DNA from: Eurosta solidaginis
Lineage: Eukaryota; Arthropoda; Insecta; Diptera; Tephritidae
Assembly: GCF_040869045.1 (NCBI RefSeq)
Contig: NC_090320.1
Span: forward strand, 241,552,978 to 241,616,977
DNA length: 64,000 nucleotides
Direction of reading: 5' to 3'
A model generated the notes under the pieces. It was given only the letters and a program-made list of their open reading frames with translations. It ran no database searches and had not been told where the DNA came from. Numbering within the stretch: position 1 is the first letter of the stretch; each line of letters begins with the position of its first letter. The position numbers and the translations under genes were made by a program. Of the stretch, positions 42,662-54,424 are shown piece after piece.

Positions 42662-45600
42662 TCATGATTCTTCGTTCTCGCAAAATAAGTCACCTTTCGT
42701 AGGTAGAAGGCATATTTTCGTAATCGGCCGTTTGAATTCGCCATTAGGAGTCTTTACCGTGACGAACCTTGTGCGACCGTCAGCTCCCGGATGACATCGA
42801 ACTACCCTCGCTAGTGTCCACTTTGTGGGAGGGGTAGCTTCGTCGAATACAGCCACAACGTCTCCACCTTCAAAGTTACGCGTCGGTCTAAACCACTTGG
42901 TGCGGCGTTGTAAACTCACGAGATACTCGTCTCTCCAACGACGCCAGAAATGCTGTCTTATGGATGATATCAACTGCCACCTTTGCCGGAGATTTCCCCG
43001 GAACCCTTGACCCTCAGGTTCCGGGATAGACTTAAGCGGTTCGCCGATAATAAAGTGCCCCGGTGTTAGAGCTTCGAGGTCGAGTGCATTCGTAGAAACC
43101 TCGCACAATGGACGGGAGTTTACGCAAGCTTCCACTTCCGTTAATAGCGTGCTGAATTCCTCGTAAGACAAGAGGGTTTCACCTAAAACGCGTTTCAGAT
43201 GGTATTTGATCCGTTTTATACCGGTTTCCCAGTATCCGCCCATGTGAGGCGCGGTCGGTGGATTGAAGCGTCATTCTATGTGCGAATCAGCGAAGAAATT
43301 CTGCAGCGTATCGTCTTCCATACATTTTTCGTACATGACACGAAGCTCCTTCTCGGCTCCGACGAAATTCGTGCCATTATCGGAAAACATGGTCTTGCAG
43401 TATCCTCTACGATTAATAAAACGCTTGAACGCGTTGAGGAATGCAGGGGTCGACAGATCTCCTACGAACTCCAGATGCATCGCACCCGTGCACATACAAA
43501 TAAAAGAACAAATATATCCCTTAATGGATTTCGCTCCTCTTCCATGGGTAAACTTATACGAATAGGGACCGGCGAAGTCGACCGCAGTGCGTGTGAAGCA
43601 GCGAGAGTATGTCGTACGAAACGCTAGAAGGTCACCCATGGACTGTTTGGAGGCGTTGCGATTGATGCAAGTGCACTTAACACACTTATGATAAATGCTA
43701 CGGATTAAACTGCGGACGCCAATTATCCAGTAGCGACGTTGCAATACGACCTGCATTATGCGCGGCCCAGCATGTAATGTAAAACGGTGAATATCAGAAA
43801 TTATTAATCGAGATAGCGGGGAATTTTTAGCCAAAATTATTAGATGCCTGACATCATTCGTGACCTCTGCGGATTTTAGTCGTCCACCTACCCGAAGGAT
43901 ACCGTTCGGGTCGAGAAAGGGCTGCAAGCGCAACAAGCTACTGCGTACCAGGATCGGCCGATTTGCGGTGCAACAGGAGATCTCGTTAGCAAAGTAAAGG
44001 GTTTGGGAATAATTTATTAAGCAGCGTTCAGCTTCCATTAACTCCAGACCGCTTAAAGACCCAGCTCGTTTTTCATCGAGGCGTTTGACAGCAGCACGAA
44101 AGTTTGATATAAACCTTAATATGTAAGCGATGACACGACGCAACTTGGAAAACGACGAATATTTCCTAATGACTGGCCAGTGGTCATCCGAGTTGATCAC
44201 GTGGGCTACGACCTTGTTGCGGACGCCTAGATCGGTTGTGTGCGGCTTCAAGGAACCTTCCTTCCAGAACTGGTTTGTACCCTTCAAAAAATCAGGACCG
44301 TTCCACCACAGCTGTTGTCCAAGCAAATCAAAAGGCGATATACCCCTTGAAGCACAATCAGCAGGATTCAATGCTGTACGCACATGATTCCAACACTCGG
44401 GAGGCATGATTTCTTGAACGTCGGCAACTCGGTTTGCTATGAAGGTCATCCATCTGCTAGGGTGTGCTTGCAGCCAAGCTAGCGTGATCGTCGAATCCGT
44501 CCAAGCGTACAGCGGGTAACGGAGATCACACCAACTGTTCAATACGCTACGAACTAACTTTGAAGCTAAATGCGCCGCACAAAGTTCTAGACGCGGCAGT
44601 GTGGTCGTTTTGAGCGGTGACACCTTAGTTTTCGACGAAATGACAGAAACTGTGGCCGTGCCGTCGTATTGCAAGGTGCGAGCGTAGATAACAGCAGCAT
44701 ATGCGCGTTCCGAAGCGTCAGCAAAAACATGTAGCTCGGTGAGTGCCCCGGTTGTTCCAGATCCAAGCCAGCGATTCACCCTCAATTCTCTCAGTTTCTG
44801 CAGCTGAAACCGGTGATCGAGCCACGCCCTGGCGATCGAGTCTGGGATCAGGTCGTCCCATCCAACTGCAGAGCGCCAAACGTCTTGGAACCACATCTTC
44901 GATTTGATTGTTACCGGAGCGAGTAAGCCCAAAGGGTCGAACAATGTGCTGGCATCGGCCAAGAACGATCTTTTAGTTAAACGTGTAGGTTCCTCCTTCA
45001 GGTTGACTGCAAAGGTGAAATGATCTTGCTCGGTATCCCACATTAAACCAAGCGCATGTACGTCCTTATCATCCACTACGTAGTGTGATATACTTCCTGA
45101 TGACTCGGAGATACTTTCGTTCAGCTCTTTGCAATTCGTTGCCCACTTTCGCAGTTCGAAACCACCTTCCTCCAAATATCCGACACGTTCCGTTGTAATG
45201 ATTGCAAATGAGTTTTACAGGATGCACCAGTGAGCAAATCGTCCATATAAAAATCATTAAGAATCGCTGAAACGGATCTTTCGCAGCTGTTCGACGAATC
45301 ATTAGCGGTTTGTTGTAGGGCTTTTATAGCTAAATGAGACGCGGCCGAGACACCATAGGTTACTCGTAGCATGCGGTAGTCTTGAATAGGCAAAGATGGG
45401 TCAGAACGCCAAACGACGCGTTGCAAATCCACGTGCTTCGACGATACGCATACCTGACGATACATCTTAGCAACATCCGCTGTTACAGCATATCGATGAG
45501 TTCGAAAGCGTAATAGTATGGAATACAGATCCTGTTGCAGTTGCGGTCCAACAAACAGCCCGTCGTTTAGCGAATTTCCGGACGAAGTTTTGGCGGAAGC

Positions 45601-46539
45601 GTTGAAAACGACTCTTAGCTTCGTCGTGATGCTGGACTCCTTCAACACTGCATGATGCGGCATGTAATAGACAGCATTATTCGTTGCTCCCGTTACGGCT
45701 TTCATATGGCCCATTTCCATAAGCTCTTGCATGAACTCGTTGTAATGTGCCTGCAACTTGGTGTCACGAGTCATCCTCCGTTCTATATGCAGCAGACTGC
45801 GAACTGCGAAGTCGCGAGAGTCACCCAATGGCACGTCAACTTTCAGCGGTAACTCCACTAGAAAGCGACCATCAGGCAACCGGCAGTGCGTAGATGCGAA
45901 GTGATCTTCACAGGAGCGCTCTTCGAACGTCAAATGCTGTTTACGTGGAGACTCTTCAAGTTCCCACAGCCTAGTCAGAGCTCGATCGATTTGCACATCA
46001 CAGTGCAGCGTTTGTACTTGTTGGGTTGATGACGGCGAAGTATCAACATTTCCGCACAAAGTCCAACCGAATACTGTTTTTTGCGCTATCGGTGTGCCGG
46101 GTGGACCTTTGCGAAGTTCGGTACAGATGAGACGGCCCATGACATCCATTCCAACCAAAATGTCGATGCGCCCGAGTTTCATGAAGTCCGGGTCTGCCAG
46201 AACAAACCCCCGAATATGTGGCCATTCAGGGATGTCCAGCTTTTGCGATGGCAAGTCGCTTGTAATTTTTTGTAAAATCAAGCCATTTATTGAGTAGCAG
46301 TCATCCGAAAAACTCGATGAGAGTAAAAGTGATGTCTCACCCTTACAGCGACCTCCTTGGGATGAACCGATCCCAGTGACCACTACGGAAGCCGATGTTC
46401 GGGGTAGTCCTAAACGCTGCACACACGCCTCGGTTACGAACGTCGCATGTGAACCCGAATCAAATAACAGACGAGCTGTCTGCCATCTATTGGAACTATC
46501 GCGAACCTTCACGGCAGCGGTTGAAAGTAAAACGGCATG
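42662..46539 (-). pseudogene. BEL/Pao pol: protease, reverse transcriptase, RNase H, integrase (broken)
   Basis: In order: LLFDSGSHATFV (protease active site, near 46470), reverse transcriptase with ADVAKMYRQV and FYMDDLL (near 45250), RNase H with HVFADASERAYAA, then integrase with a HKCVKCTC zinc motif, TAVDFAGPY and FSDNGTNFVG. The C-terminal part continues to 42662. Near 45175-45185 the frame shifts by one base. A TGA at 43271-43273 lies where the family has Trp before RFNPP. The domains themselves are well kept. The open stretches on either side of these breaks are long, which fits a recent loss. Start of pol is arbitrary because BEL/Pao elements make one gag-pol product. Confidence 0.85.
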
Positions 46540-47859
46540 TTACCTTATGGCTAGCGGGTCAGCCTTAGAGCTCAGGCATGACGAAACAGATGTAGAAGCG
46601 GAAGTTAATGGTGGTTTAACGATAGTGGATGCGGTACTAGTCGAGAAAGTTGCAGTTGCCTCAGCGATGAAATGAGCTGTTGTAGTGCTAGCGGTTGATA
46701 CTCCCATACCATGTAGCAGTGTGTGATGCCGTTGGTGGCATACACGGCATGCGGAGGTACTGTTACAGTGGTCTTTGAAATGTCCAGGACTCAAACAGTT
46801 AAGACATGCTTTGAATTCTTTAAGGAATTTCGATTTGGCGATGGCATCTAGATTGCGGAACTTCTCACAAGCATAAATCCTGTGACTTGCATTGCAGTAT
46901 AGACATCGCGTATTGGCTCGTTCCGAGATCGCGTGCAAAACTTTTGTTAACTTTCCAGCTGATTTTGACGGGGTTACCTTCCCTACTGTGGTCTGGGTAT
47001 CAGGCGTAGTTAGCATCGCTAACGAGCGGCATCGTATTTCTAAAAAGGTAGTCAGCTGATCAAGGGTTGGTGGCTCATCGCTTACCAGCGACAACTCCCA
47101 CTGCTTCCGGGTCTCGAACGCTAGTTTGTTAACGATCTCGTGAACTAGCCAATCGTCTCAAAAATCGACCGGCCTACCTAACGCTTTGAGCTCTCGAATG
47201 TGCTGATGAAATGCATTAAGAACGCTTTTGATGGCATCAGCAGAATCATTAGTGACCTTTTTAATGTCACCTAAGGCTTCAACGATGACGCGCATAACAT
47301 TGTAACGCGCCTTGAGCAGGTTCCACGCCTCAGTATAGTTTGCGTCGCTTATCTTAAATCCACTTATTATGATAAGGGCGTCTCCTTTTAAACAACTACG
47401 CAGATAGTACAACTTTTGCCCGCCCGACAAGGTAGTATTGTTTTCGACTAGCGAACAAAAAGCATCGTAAAACGCGATCCATTCAGTTGAATCGCCGGCG
47501 AATGTTGGAAGATCCATTTTGGGCAGTCAAATGGATGCAGACACAGTTGCTGACGACGAAATTGGTTGCGACACAGATTCAGCTCTACATTTCTGCACGC
47601 GCTTAAAATTTGCCAACGCCGTGCAATACCAGGTTTCGGCATGTATGCGAGCATTTTCCTCCACCTCAATATTGTCGGCTCCACACGAAACCTCTACTGC
47701 ATCTTGCGCGGTGTTGAAACGAGCCCATTGCTCACTCAACAATGTCAGATAGCTTTCAACATTATCGACATCCAAAATAAAATCGTCGTCCTTACTTTTC
47801 GTCATGTACCGCTTAATGGCGTTGAGGGCAGAGTCACGCGTTTTGAGGAAAGTAGACAT
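46540..47859 (-). pseudogene. BEL/Pao gag (three in-frame stops)
   Basis: Capsid-type protein starting at ATG 47859-47857 (MSTFLKTRD). It includes LPKMDLPTFAGDSTEW, the conserved BEL gag motif, and near the end the Cys/His region CLYCNASHRIYACEKF and CLNCLSPGHFKDHC. The same frame is cut by TGA at 47527-47529 and at 47158-47160, where Arg and Trp are usual, and by TAA at 46540-46542 just before the protease. All lie in one frame, so the element once read through from gag to pol. At least the two TGA stops look like single transitions. Confidence 0.8.
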
Positions 47860-48203
47860 TGTACTTCGCAGCAAAAAAAAATTATAAAAATGGAAGGGTC
47901 TAATGTACGTATGTAATTTATGTACTATGTATATATTTCTCGGCGGTTTGTTTGCTGCTGCTTGCGGAGGGCAACTCAAAGGCGATACGATTTACAGGAT
48001 AAAAAGATGAAAAAAACGTAGATCGAAATCTGTAGTAGCGGTTAAATGAATGTCACGGCGGATTTCCAATGTCAGATTGTGACACCTACTTAAATTTCCG
48101 ATGCGACGATTTGTATGTGGTTTGCAAATATATTTAAATGCGAATATTTTTCTTTATATATACTTGCACAGCTTAGCAGATTCGGCTCGTAAGGATCAAA
48201 AAA

Positions 48204-48974
48204 TGATGCGGATTATTACCTTCTCTTGTAGATTTACCTTTTGCGGCTAATACCTGTAGCGGGTTGTCAGTACGGCAAGAAATGCTTCTGCTGCTCTGAT
48301 GCGGTGGTTTCCAAATCGAAATCAACACTCGGGAATACTTTAATTCTTAACAACAAATAACTTTATTAATTCAAATTAATGTACTCAAAAATATTGGCAA
48401 GTATTAGCAAAAGCAATTATTCGATAGCGAGCGGTATATATAAGAAAAATAGACTGTATGCCAGAATGGCGGCCACCGTGGTGTGATGGTAGCGTGCTCC
48501 GCCTATCACTCCGTATGCCCTGGGTTCAACTCCCGGGCAAAGCAACATCAAAATTTTAGAAATAAGATTTTTCAATTAGAAGAAAATTTTTCTAAGCGGG
48601 GTCGCCCCTCGGCAGTGTCTGGCAAGCGCTCCGATTGTATTTCTGCCATGAAAAGCTCTCAGTGAAAACTCATCTGCCTTGCAGATGCCGTTCGGAGTCG
48701 GCACAAAACATGTAGGTCCCGTCCGGCCAATTTGTAGGGAAAAATCAAGAGGAGCACGACGCAAATTGGAAGAGAAGCTCGGCCTTAGATCTCTTCGGAG
48801 GTTATCGCGCCTTACATTTATTTTTATTTTTTATGCCAGAATGTAAGAAAGAATTGTGAACAAAAGGAATAGAGATAATGCAAATGTCAATAAATACAGG
48901 ATTGGCATGATTGTGCATTAACCCTTGTAGTAATAAATAAATACATATGTCTCATGGTTGAAAAATCGAACTCA
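48204..48974 (-). repeat. 5' LTR of the BEL/Pao element, enlarged by a SINE
   Basis: Identical in layout to the 3' LTR but interrupted at 48469-48831. Ends are the same TG...CA pair. Confidence 0.88.
48469..48831 (+). mobile_element. tRNA-derived SINE, copy 3, inside the 5' LTR
   Basis: 363 bases between two copies of TATGCCAGAATG (48457-48468, 48832-48843). The 3' LTR has a single TATGCCAGAATG at the same place (42287-42298), which is the empty site. A box and B box as in copy 1 (GGTTCAACTCC). The SINE therefore came after the LTR element. Confidence 0.92.
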
Positions 48975-50016
48975 ATTTCAAAAATTTTAGTATTTTCCGA
49001 TTTAATGTTATAATTCAATTTATAAAGTAAAGTTCTATTAATGCAAAGCTTTTTTTCGCTAAGATATAGCTTATTATTTTCGTCTACGACCCTTTTAAAA
49101 ATCGTTTATATAAAAGTGGGCGTGGTCTGCAACCGGTATCGTCCATTTTTCTAAAAATATTTCCTGCTATAGGGAAAATTTGTGTACCTAATTTTATTAC
49201 GATCGGTTAATTTTTTTCGAGTTATGGCTCCAGAAACATAGAAAATTGCTTAGTCATAAAAGGGGCGGTGCCACGCCTATTTTTTTAAATTTGAAGTTTT
49301 TCCTATTTAATGTTATAAATACACTTGGGAAATGAAATACCATTGATACAAAGCTCTTTTTGCAAAGATATAGCTTATTTTATTCGTCCACGACCCTTTT
49401 AAAAATCTTTTATATAAAAGTGGGCGTGGTCCTCAGCCGATTTCGTTAATTTTTCTTCAAAGTATTCCTTATAGTAAAGGCAACCTCCCTGCCGAATTTT
49501 GTTACGATAGGTTTAACGATTATTGATTCATGATTAATAATATTTGTAAAATTGATTTTACCACAAGTGGGCGGTGCCACGCCCATTTCAAAAAATTTTT
49601 TCAAATTTTTATTAAGAGTCAATATCAGTCCACACGTCAAATGTCAACATTGTAGGTGTATTATTTACTAAATAATCAGGTTTTTTGTGTTTTCCAAAAT
49701 ATTATATATATTAAAAATTGGGCGTGGTTATCATCCGATTTCGCTCATTTTCAATAGCAATCTATTCTGGGTCCAGATAAACTTGTGTACCAAATTTGGT
49801 GAAGATATCTCAATATTTAACCAAATTATCGTGTTAACGGACAGACGGGCGGATAGACGGACGAACGGACGGACATGGCTCAATCAAATTTTTTTTTTGA
49901 TACTGATGATTTTGATATACGGAAGTCTATATCTATCTCGATTTCTTTATACCTGTACAACCAACCGTTACCCAATCAAAGTTAATATACTCTCTGTGCA
50001 AAGCACTCTGAGTATA
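48975..50016 (-). mobile_element. DINE-like element, third variant, 3' part lost
   Basis: On the minus strand it begins TATACTCAGAGTGCTTTGC with a partly inverted ACTCTGAGTATA/TATACTC start, then a GTCC/GTCT microsatellite (plus strand 49838-49873), and repeated blocks with AAAGTGGGCGTGGTC at 49115 and 49415 (two units of about 290 bases). The other end stops at the LTR border. Confidence 0.55.
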
Positions 50017-50700
50017 AAAATAAATTAATATTGGTTACTTTTTTAAAAATGTTCACTTTTTTCGAATTGGTTATTTTTCTTTTAATTGTTACTTTTTCCA
50101 AATTGGTTAGTTATTAAAAATGGCAACTTTTTTGAAAATATGTTACATTTTGAAAAATTTCTACCTTTTGAAAAGGGTTACTTCTTTTAATATTGCTACT
50201 TTTTTCAAACTGGTAACTTTTCTAAAATGGTATTTTTTTTTCAATTTATTACTTTTGGAAAATGGTAACTTTCTTGAACATAGTTACTTGTTTGAAAATG
50301 GTTACCTTTGTTCAAAAAATTGTTGCTTGCTTGAAAGTGGTTGGTTTTTTTAATATGGCTACACTTTTTATTTATTTTTGTTATTTATTTTTTTTTTTTT
50401 GTTTTCTTGAAAATGATTACTCTTTTGATATTTATAAATTTTTTTAATATATTAAAGTTTTTGAAAATAATTGCTGCTTTTTCGAAAATGGTTACTTTTT
50501 TGAAAATGGTCACTTATTTGTTAATGGTCACTATTTTAAAACCTTTTACTGTCTTAGAATTGGTAAGTTTTTTGAAACCTTGTTCCTTTCGAGGACTGGT
50601 AACATTAACGAAGATGGATTTTGCTACATCAATATTGAGCAGTGGATGGCTTCAAATTTATCTGTATAAATTTAATTGTTTCACATAAAAAAGTGTGGTT
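50017..50700. repeat. GAAAATGGTTACTTTTT repeat block
   Basis: Matches 35520-35900 over its first 320 bases, then runs on with a long T tract (50380-50402). Not coding. Confidence 0.6.
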
Positions 50701-51420
50701 TGGTTTAACTGTACTTTTGCTGTTCAAGAAAAAAATAATAATAAAAGTAAATCTCTGAAATATGTTACAGGAACTCCTAAAACCTCAAATTTTTATTTGA
50801 AACAATTTTTGATCAGGACTTTTCGACTCAAAATCAAAATTAGATATTAAAATTGATCGATAGTTTTAAATTAAGAAACCTAAACTAAACATTTGTAACT
50901 CGTGCAATTTTATTCTCGCAAAATGCAACTTTAAGGGGCCTACAAACCCGTTGAGTTATCAGAATTTTCTTCCTGACAGCGTTGTCAATTTTTTTCATAT
51001 AAAAACGTTGAATTGAGAAATGTGCGGTGAAGAAAATTCTCAAAATCTTAGGAACCACTAAAAATTTGTATTTTATTGGAACAAATTTAATGGGTTAGAA
51101 AGCTGTATCTTCAGTTTTTTTATTGTAAATAACTCAACAAACTTTCAAATTTTTGGAACTTTTTTAGGAAACATTAAAATTTTGGTTTTAAGCATTTCTA
51201 AGAGAACACTATTGAAATTAAAAGAAAATTTCATTAATAGTTCAAACATGTCAATTCTAAATCTATATCTATAAAATTCATCTTTATCTATAAAATAGTT
51301 TTATATTGATTCTAGGCGTTCCTGGAAGTAATATAGGCATTTTTTTGTTATGGAACTTGAAACAAATTTTTTTCGCGGAGCCGCGGGTTTAGTCTGGTGG
51401 GTTATATTTACGAAGCACGC
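50701..51420. other. AT-rich DNA with a possible solo Helitron end
   Basis: No gene seen. At 51369-51392 CGCGGAGCCGCGGG forms a tight stem and is followed by TTTAGTCTGGT. CTGG fits the CTRR rule of Helitron 3' ends. No matching start was found. Confidence 0.35.
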
Positions 51421-51534
51421 TGTATATATAAACGCATTTATTATTGTAAACAAATGCATATCAATTCTACTTTAAATCCGTTCAATGTGCTTATATTTCT
51501 TGTCTATTCTTTATTTATCTCATTTATGCTGCAG

Positions 51535-51769
51535 TGCGTCTATTACGTAGTATTTTGCCGTTAGTTTTATTCATATCAAAGACACCGCAACGCATCACCG
51601 CTTCTTCCTCCAGTAATCTTGTGAAACGTTCGTATTTAGCAAGCAATAGCCATTGTGCAGCAACAACCAAAAACAACAATAACGACAACTGTAACATCAA
51701 CAAAATGCCAGAGAAACGGATAGCACCAGTGATTTCCTCTTTAGAGGACTTTGAATTGAAATTACCAGA
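51535..51769 (+). CDS. Probable host gene exon with start codon and splice donor
   Basis: A pyrimidine-rich stretch ends in TTATGCTGCAG at 51534, a good acceptor. The exon runs to CCAGA, followed by GTAAGTA, a strong donor (51770). A CAA-rich leader typical of fly 5' UTRs precedes ATG at 51705, giving MPEKRIAPVISSLEDFELKL and a split codon, about 21 residues. Frame is also open upstream to 51535 with no ATG, so the upstream part may be UTR. TATATATAAA at 51423-51432 and ATCAATTC near 51460 could instead make this a first exon. I do not recognise the protein. Downstream exons are not visible in 12 kb of repeats. No coding statistics were run. Confidence 0.45.
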
Positions 51770-51966
51770 GTAAGTAGAATCTACAAACGAAAATATGTAT
51801 GTAATTAGCGAGACTGGCTCAAATTGCTTTATTTAAGCGCGCCAAAAATTCAACACCATTAGGTTAAACAGAATATAGAATTATATCTACCTAAAAATGG
51901 CGAATAAAATGAATTACAACAAAGGCAACACTTAAAGACCAATTGCAAGGCGAACAGCGGGGCATT

Positions 51967-52060
51967 CATATGGCTGAGTGGTTAAAGGCATGCATCTACC
52001 TTGACACTGGTATGAATGTTGGAGTTTCGAGTTCAATACTCAGCTCCCGAGAAGCTTGCA
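51967..52060 (+). repeat. tRNA-Ser/Leu-like relic (SINE or pseudo-tRNA)
   Basis: ATATGGCTGAGTGGTTAAAGG matches the D-arm and A box of tRNA-Ser/Leu, and GAGTTCAATACTC about 50 bases later resembles a T-arm and B box. Stem pairing is poor. The tail CTCCCGAGAAGCTTGCAG resembles the one at 35425. Confidence 0.45.
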
Positions 52061-52149
52061 GATGAAGAAGTGAAATTCAGAAACATGTCCTAGTAACAAT
52101 CGCCGTTTGTGAACTTTGCAATTTCTCTCTAATTATCAAAACGAAAATA

Positions 52150-54020
52150 TAAATCATATGATGTATTTTTGTACCTTTATATTAAGTCGCTTCATGTTTG
52201 TCCCCTCATTTCCATACGAATTTTTGACCCACAGAAAAGTCTTTTTCGGTAACTTCCCGTTGAGCTAGACACTTGATACTTAGAACAGAGTTCAGATCTG
52301 CGAGACATTACAATGCAAGTGAAAAAAATCCGCTAGGTGGCGCACGGATCGAGATATACAGAAAATTAATTTTAAAATGGAAATTTTGCGATCGACTTTT
52401 AACTAACTTCTTGGCGATCCAGAGACTTGAAACTTAGCACATAGTTTTCGAGTCGACGGCACTACAATTCGTAGAAAACAAAATGCCGCCAGGTGGCAGA
52501 TGAATCGAGATAAACGAAAATACCTGAAAATTCCTAAAAAAATGCAGGGAATCTTGCAATCGATGTTTGAGTAACTTCCCGGTGAGCCCGGAGAGCGGTA
52601 AGTCGGAACCCGGTGACAATACAATATTTTGTTTAAAAAAAATCCGCTAGGTGGCGCATGGGTCGAGATATTAGGAAAATTAATTTTAATTTGGGAATTT
52701 TTCAATCCATTTTTAACTAGCTTCCCGGTTACCTAGAGACTTGTAACTTAGCACATAGCCTGAGACCCGGTGACAATGCAATTTAGAGAAAACAAAATTC
52801 CGCTAGGTACTGCGCTAAGTGATATAACTACAAATCCTTGAAAAACGAGGGGAATATTGCAATCGATTTTTGAGTAACTTCCCGGTGAGCTGGAGATATA
52901 AAACTTCAGCCGTAAGTCGGAACCCGGTGACAATGCAATATTTTGTCAAAAAAAATTCTGCTAGGTGGCGCATGGATCGAGATATTAGGAAAATTAATTT
53001 TAATTTGCGAATTTTTTAATCCATTTTAACTAACTTCCCTGTTATCTAGAGACTTGTAACATAGCACATAGTTCGAGACCCGGTAACAATACAATTTATA
53101 AAAATCTAGGTGGCGTGCTAATTGAGATAACTACAAATCCCTGAAAAACGAGGGGAATCTTGCGATAGATTTTTGAGTACTTGCCAGTGAGCTAGAGACT
53201 TAAAACTTGGGCCGTGGGTCAGAACCCGATGACAAAGCAATATTTTATCAAAAAAAAATCCGCTAGGTGGCGCATGGATCGTGATATTATGAAAATTTGT
53301 TTTAATTTGGGAATCTTTTAATCCATTTTTAACCAACTTCCCGGTTACCCAGAGACTTGTAACTCAGCACATAGTTCGAGGCCTGGTGACAATACAATTT
53401 AAAGAAAACAAAAATTCCGCTAGGTGGCGCTTAGTGAGATACCTAAAATCCTTGAAAAACGATTAATTTGGGAATTTTTCAATCCATTTTTAACTAACTG
53501 CGCGGTTACCTAGAGACTTGTAACTTTGCACATAGCTTGACACCCGGTGACAATACAATTTACAGAAAACAAAATTCCGCTAGGTGGCGCGCTAAGTGAT
53601 ATAACTACAAATCCTTGAAAAACGAGGGGAATATTGCAATCGATTTTTGAGTAACTTCCCGGTTACCTAGGGACTTGAAACTTGGCACTTAGTTAGAGGC
53701 CCGGTGACAGTACAACTTATAGAAAACAAAGTTCCGCTAGGTGGCGCGCTAGTCAAGATAACTGCAAATCCTTTAGTAACGTGGGGAATCTTGCGATCGA
53801 TTTTCGAGTAACTTCCCGATGAGCTAGGGACATGAAACTGGGGCCGTAAGTCAGAACCCGGTGACAATGCAATATTTTATCCAAAAAAATCTGCTAGGTG
53901 GCGCATGGGTCGAGATATTGAGAAAACTAATTTTAAATTGGGAATCTTGCAATCGATTTTTAATTAACTTCCTGGATATCTAGAGACTTGGAATCTGAAA
54001 AAAATTTAAGCCACCTAACG
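52150..54020 (+). repeat. Tandem array with CTCF-like CCGCTAGGTGGCGC in each unit
   Basis: About ten units of roughly 150-160 bases, two subtypes alternating. Each has TAACTTCCCGGTTACC or CCGGTGAGC, an AGAGACTTG-AAACTT block, CCCGGTGACAATAC and a core CCGCTAGGTGGCGC. Cores are seen at 52330, 52644, 52959, 53260, 53417, 53577, 53734 and 53891, with worn ones near 52485, 52797 and 53105. No protein is encoded. Confidence 0.85.
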
Positions 54021-54424
54021 CACAAGTCGAGCTATTTAGAAGATTAGGCCATACCTTCATGGCTAGCCTCCTGAGTGTTGCAGGCGTTGTAGAATTCCAC
54101 CTCGTTGAAGGCCCAACATAATGCACGTCCTAGCATACTTTTAGGCGTACGCGACGTTCACCACGATTCTTTTCAGACTTCCAGGCGTATGCGAATTTCA
54201 CCACCATTTTTAGCTGTGCAAATTAAGTAGCTGACAAACGAGGTGGAATTCTATTGTTTTCGCCAGTGTTGTTAGCGAAAATTGCACTAATTCTCTTAAA
54301 TCTTGCTATTTTGAACAAATAAATAAAGATAATAATTTTCTATAAGGAATTACTTAAATTACTAATCAAAGCTGCAATTGCCTTTTTGTATGCAGTATTA
54401 AAAAATTGAAAATAAAAAGATGAT
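54021..54424. mobile_element. Small TIR element (54091-54252) and unassigned flanks
   Basis: AGAATTCCACCTCGTT (54091-54106) and AACGAGGTGGAATTCT (54237-54252) are perfect 16-base inverted ends of a 162-base block. The rest shows nothing. Confidence 0.5.

Larger units (their letters stand above)
42032..48974 (-). mobile_element. BEL/Pao-type LTR retrotransposon with both LTRs
   Basis: It has a left 3' LTR (42032-42426), a right 5' LTR (48204-48974, enlarged by a SINE), and gag and pol on the minus strand in BEL/Pao order (gag knuckles, protease, reverse transcriptase, RNase H, integrase). Inside the 3' LTR the minus strand reads GGGCGGCGGTATGT, a polypurine-like tract. At the 5' LTR TGATCCTTACGAGCC resembles the complement of a tRNA-Tyr 3' end with a one-base insertion; this is weak. 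I see no clear target duplication (left flank CAACAT, right flank ATTTCA). The coding frame carries four stops and a frameshift, so it is dead. Confidence 0.9.

Noticed and set aside
51967..52060. Functional tRNA-Ser or tRNA-Leu gene
   Set aside because: A and B boxes are recognisable but acceptor and anticodon stems do not pair.
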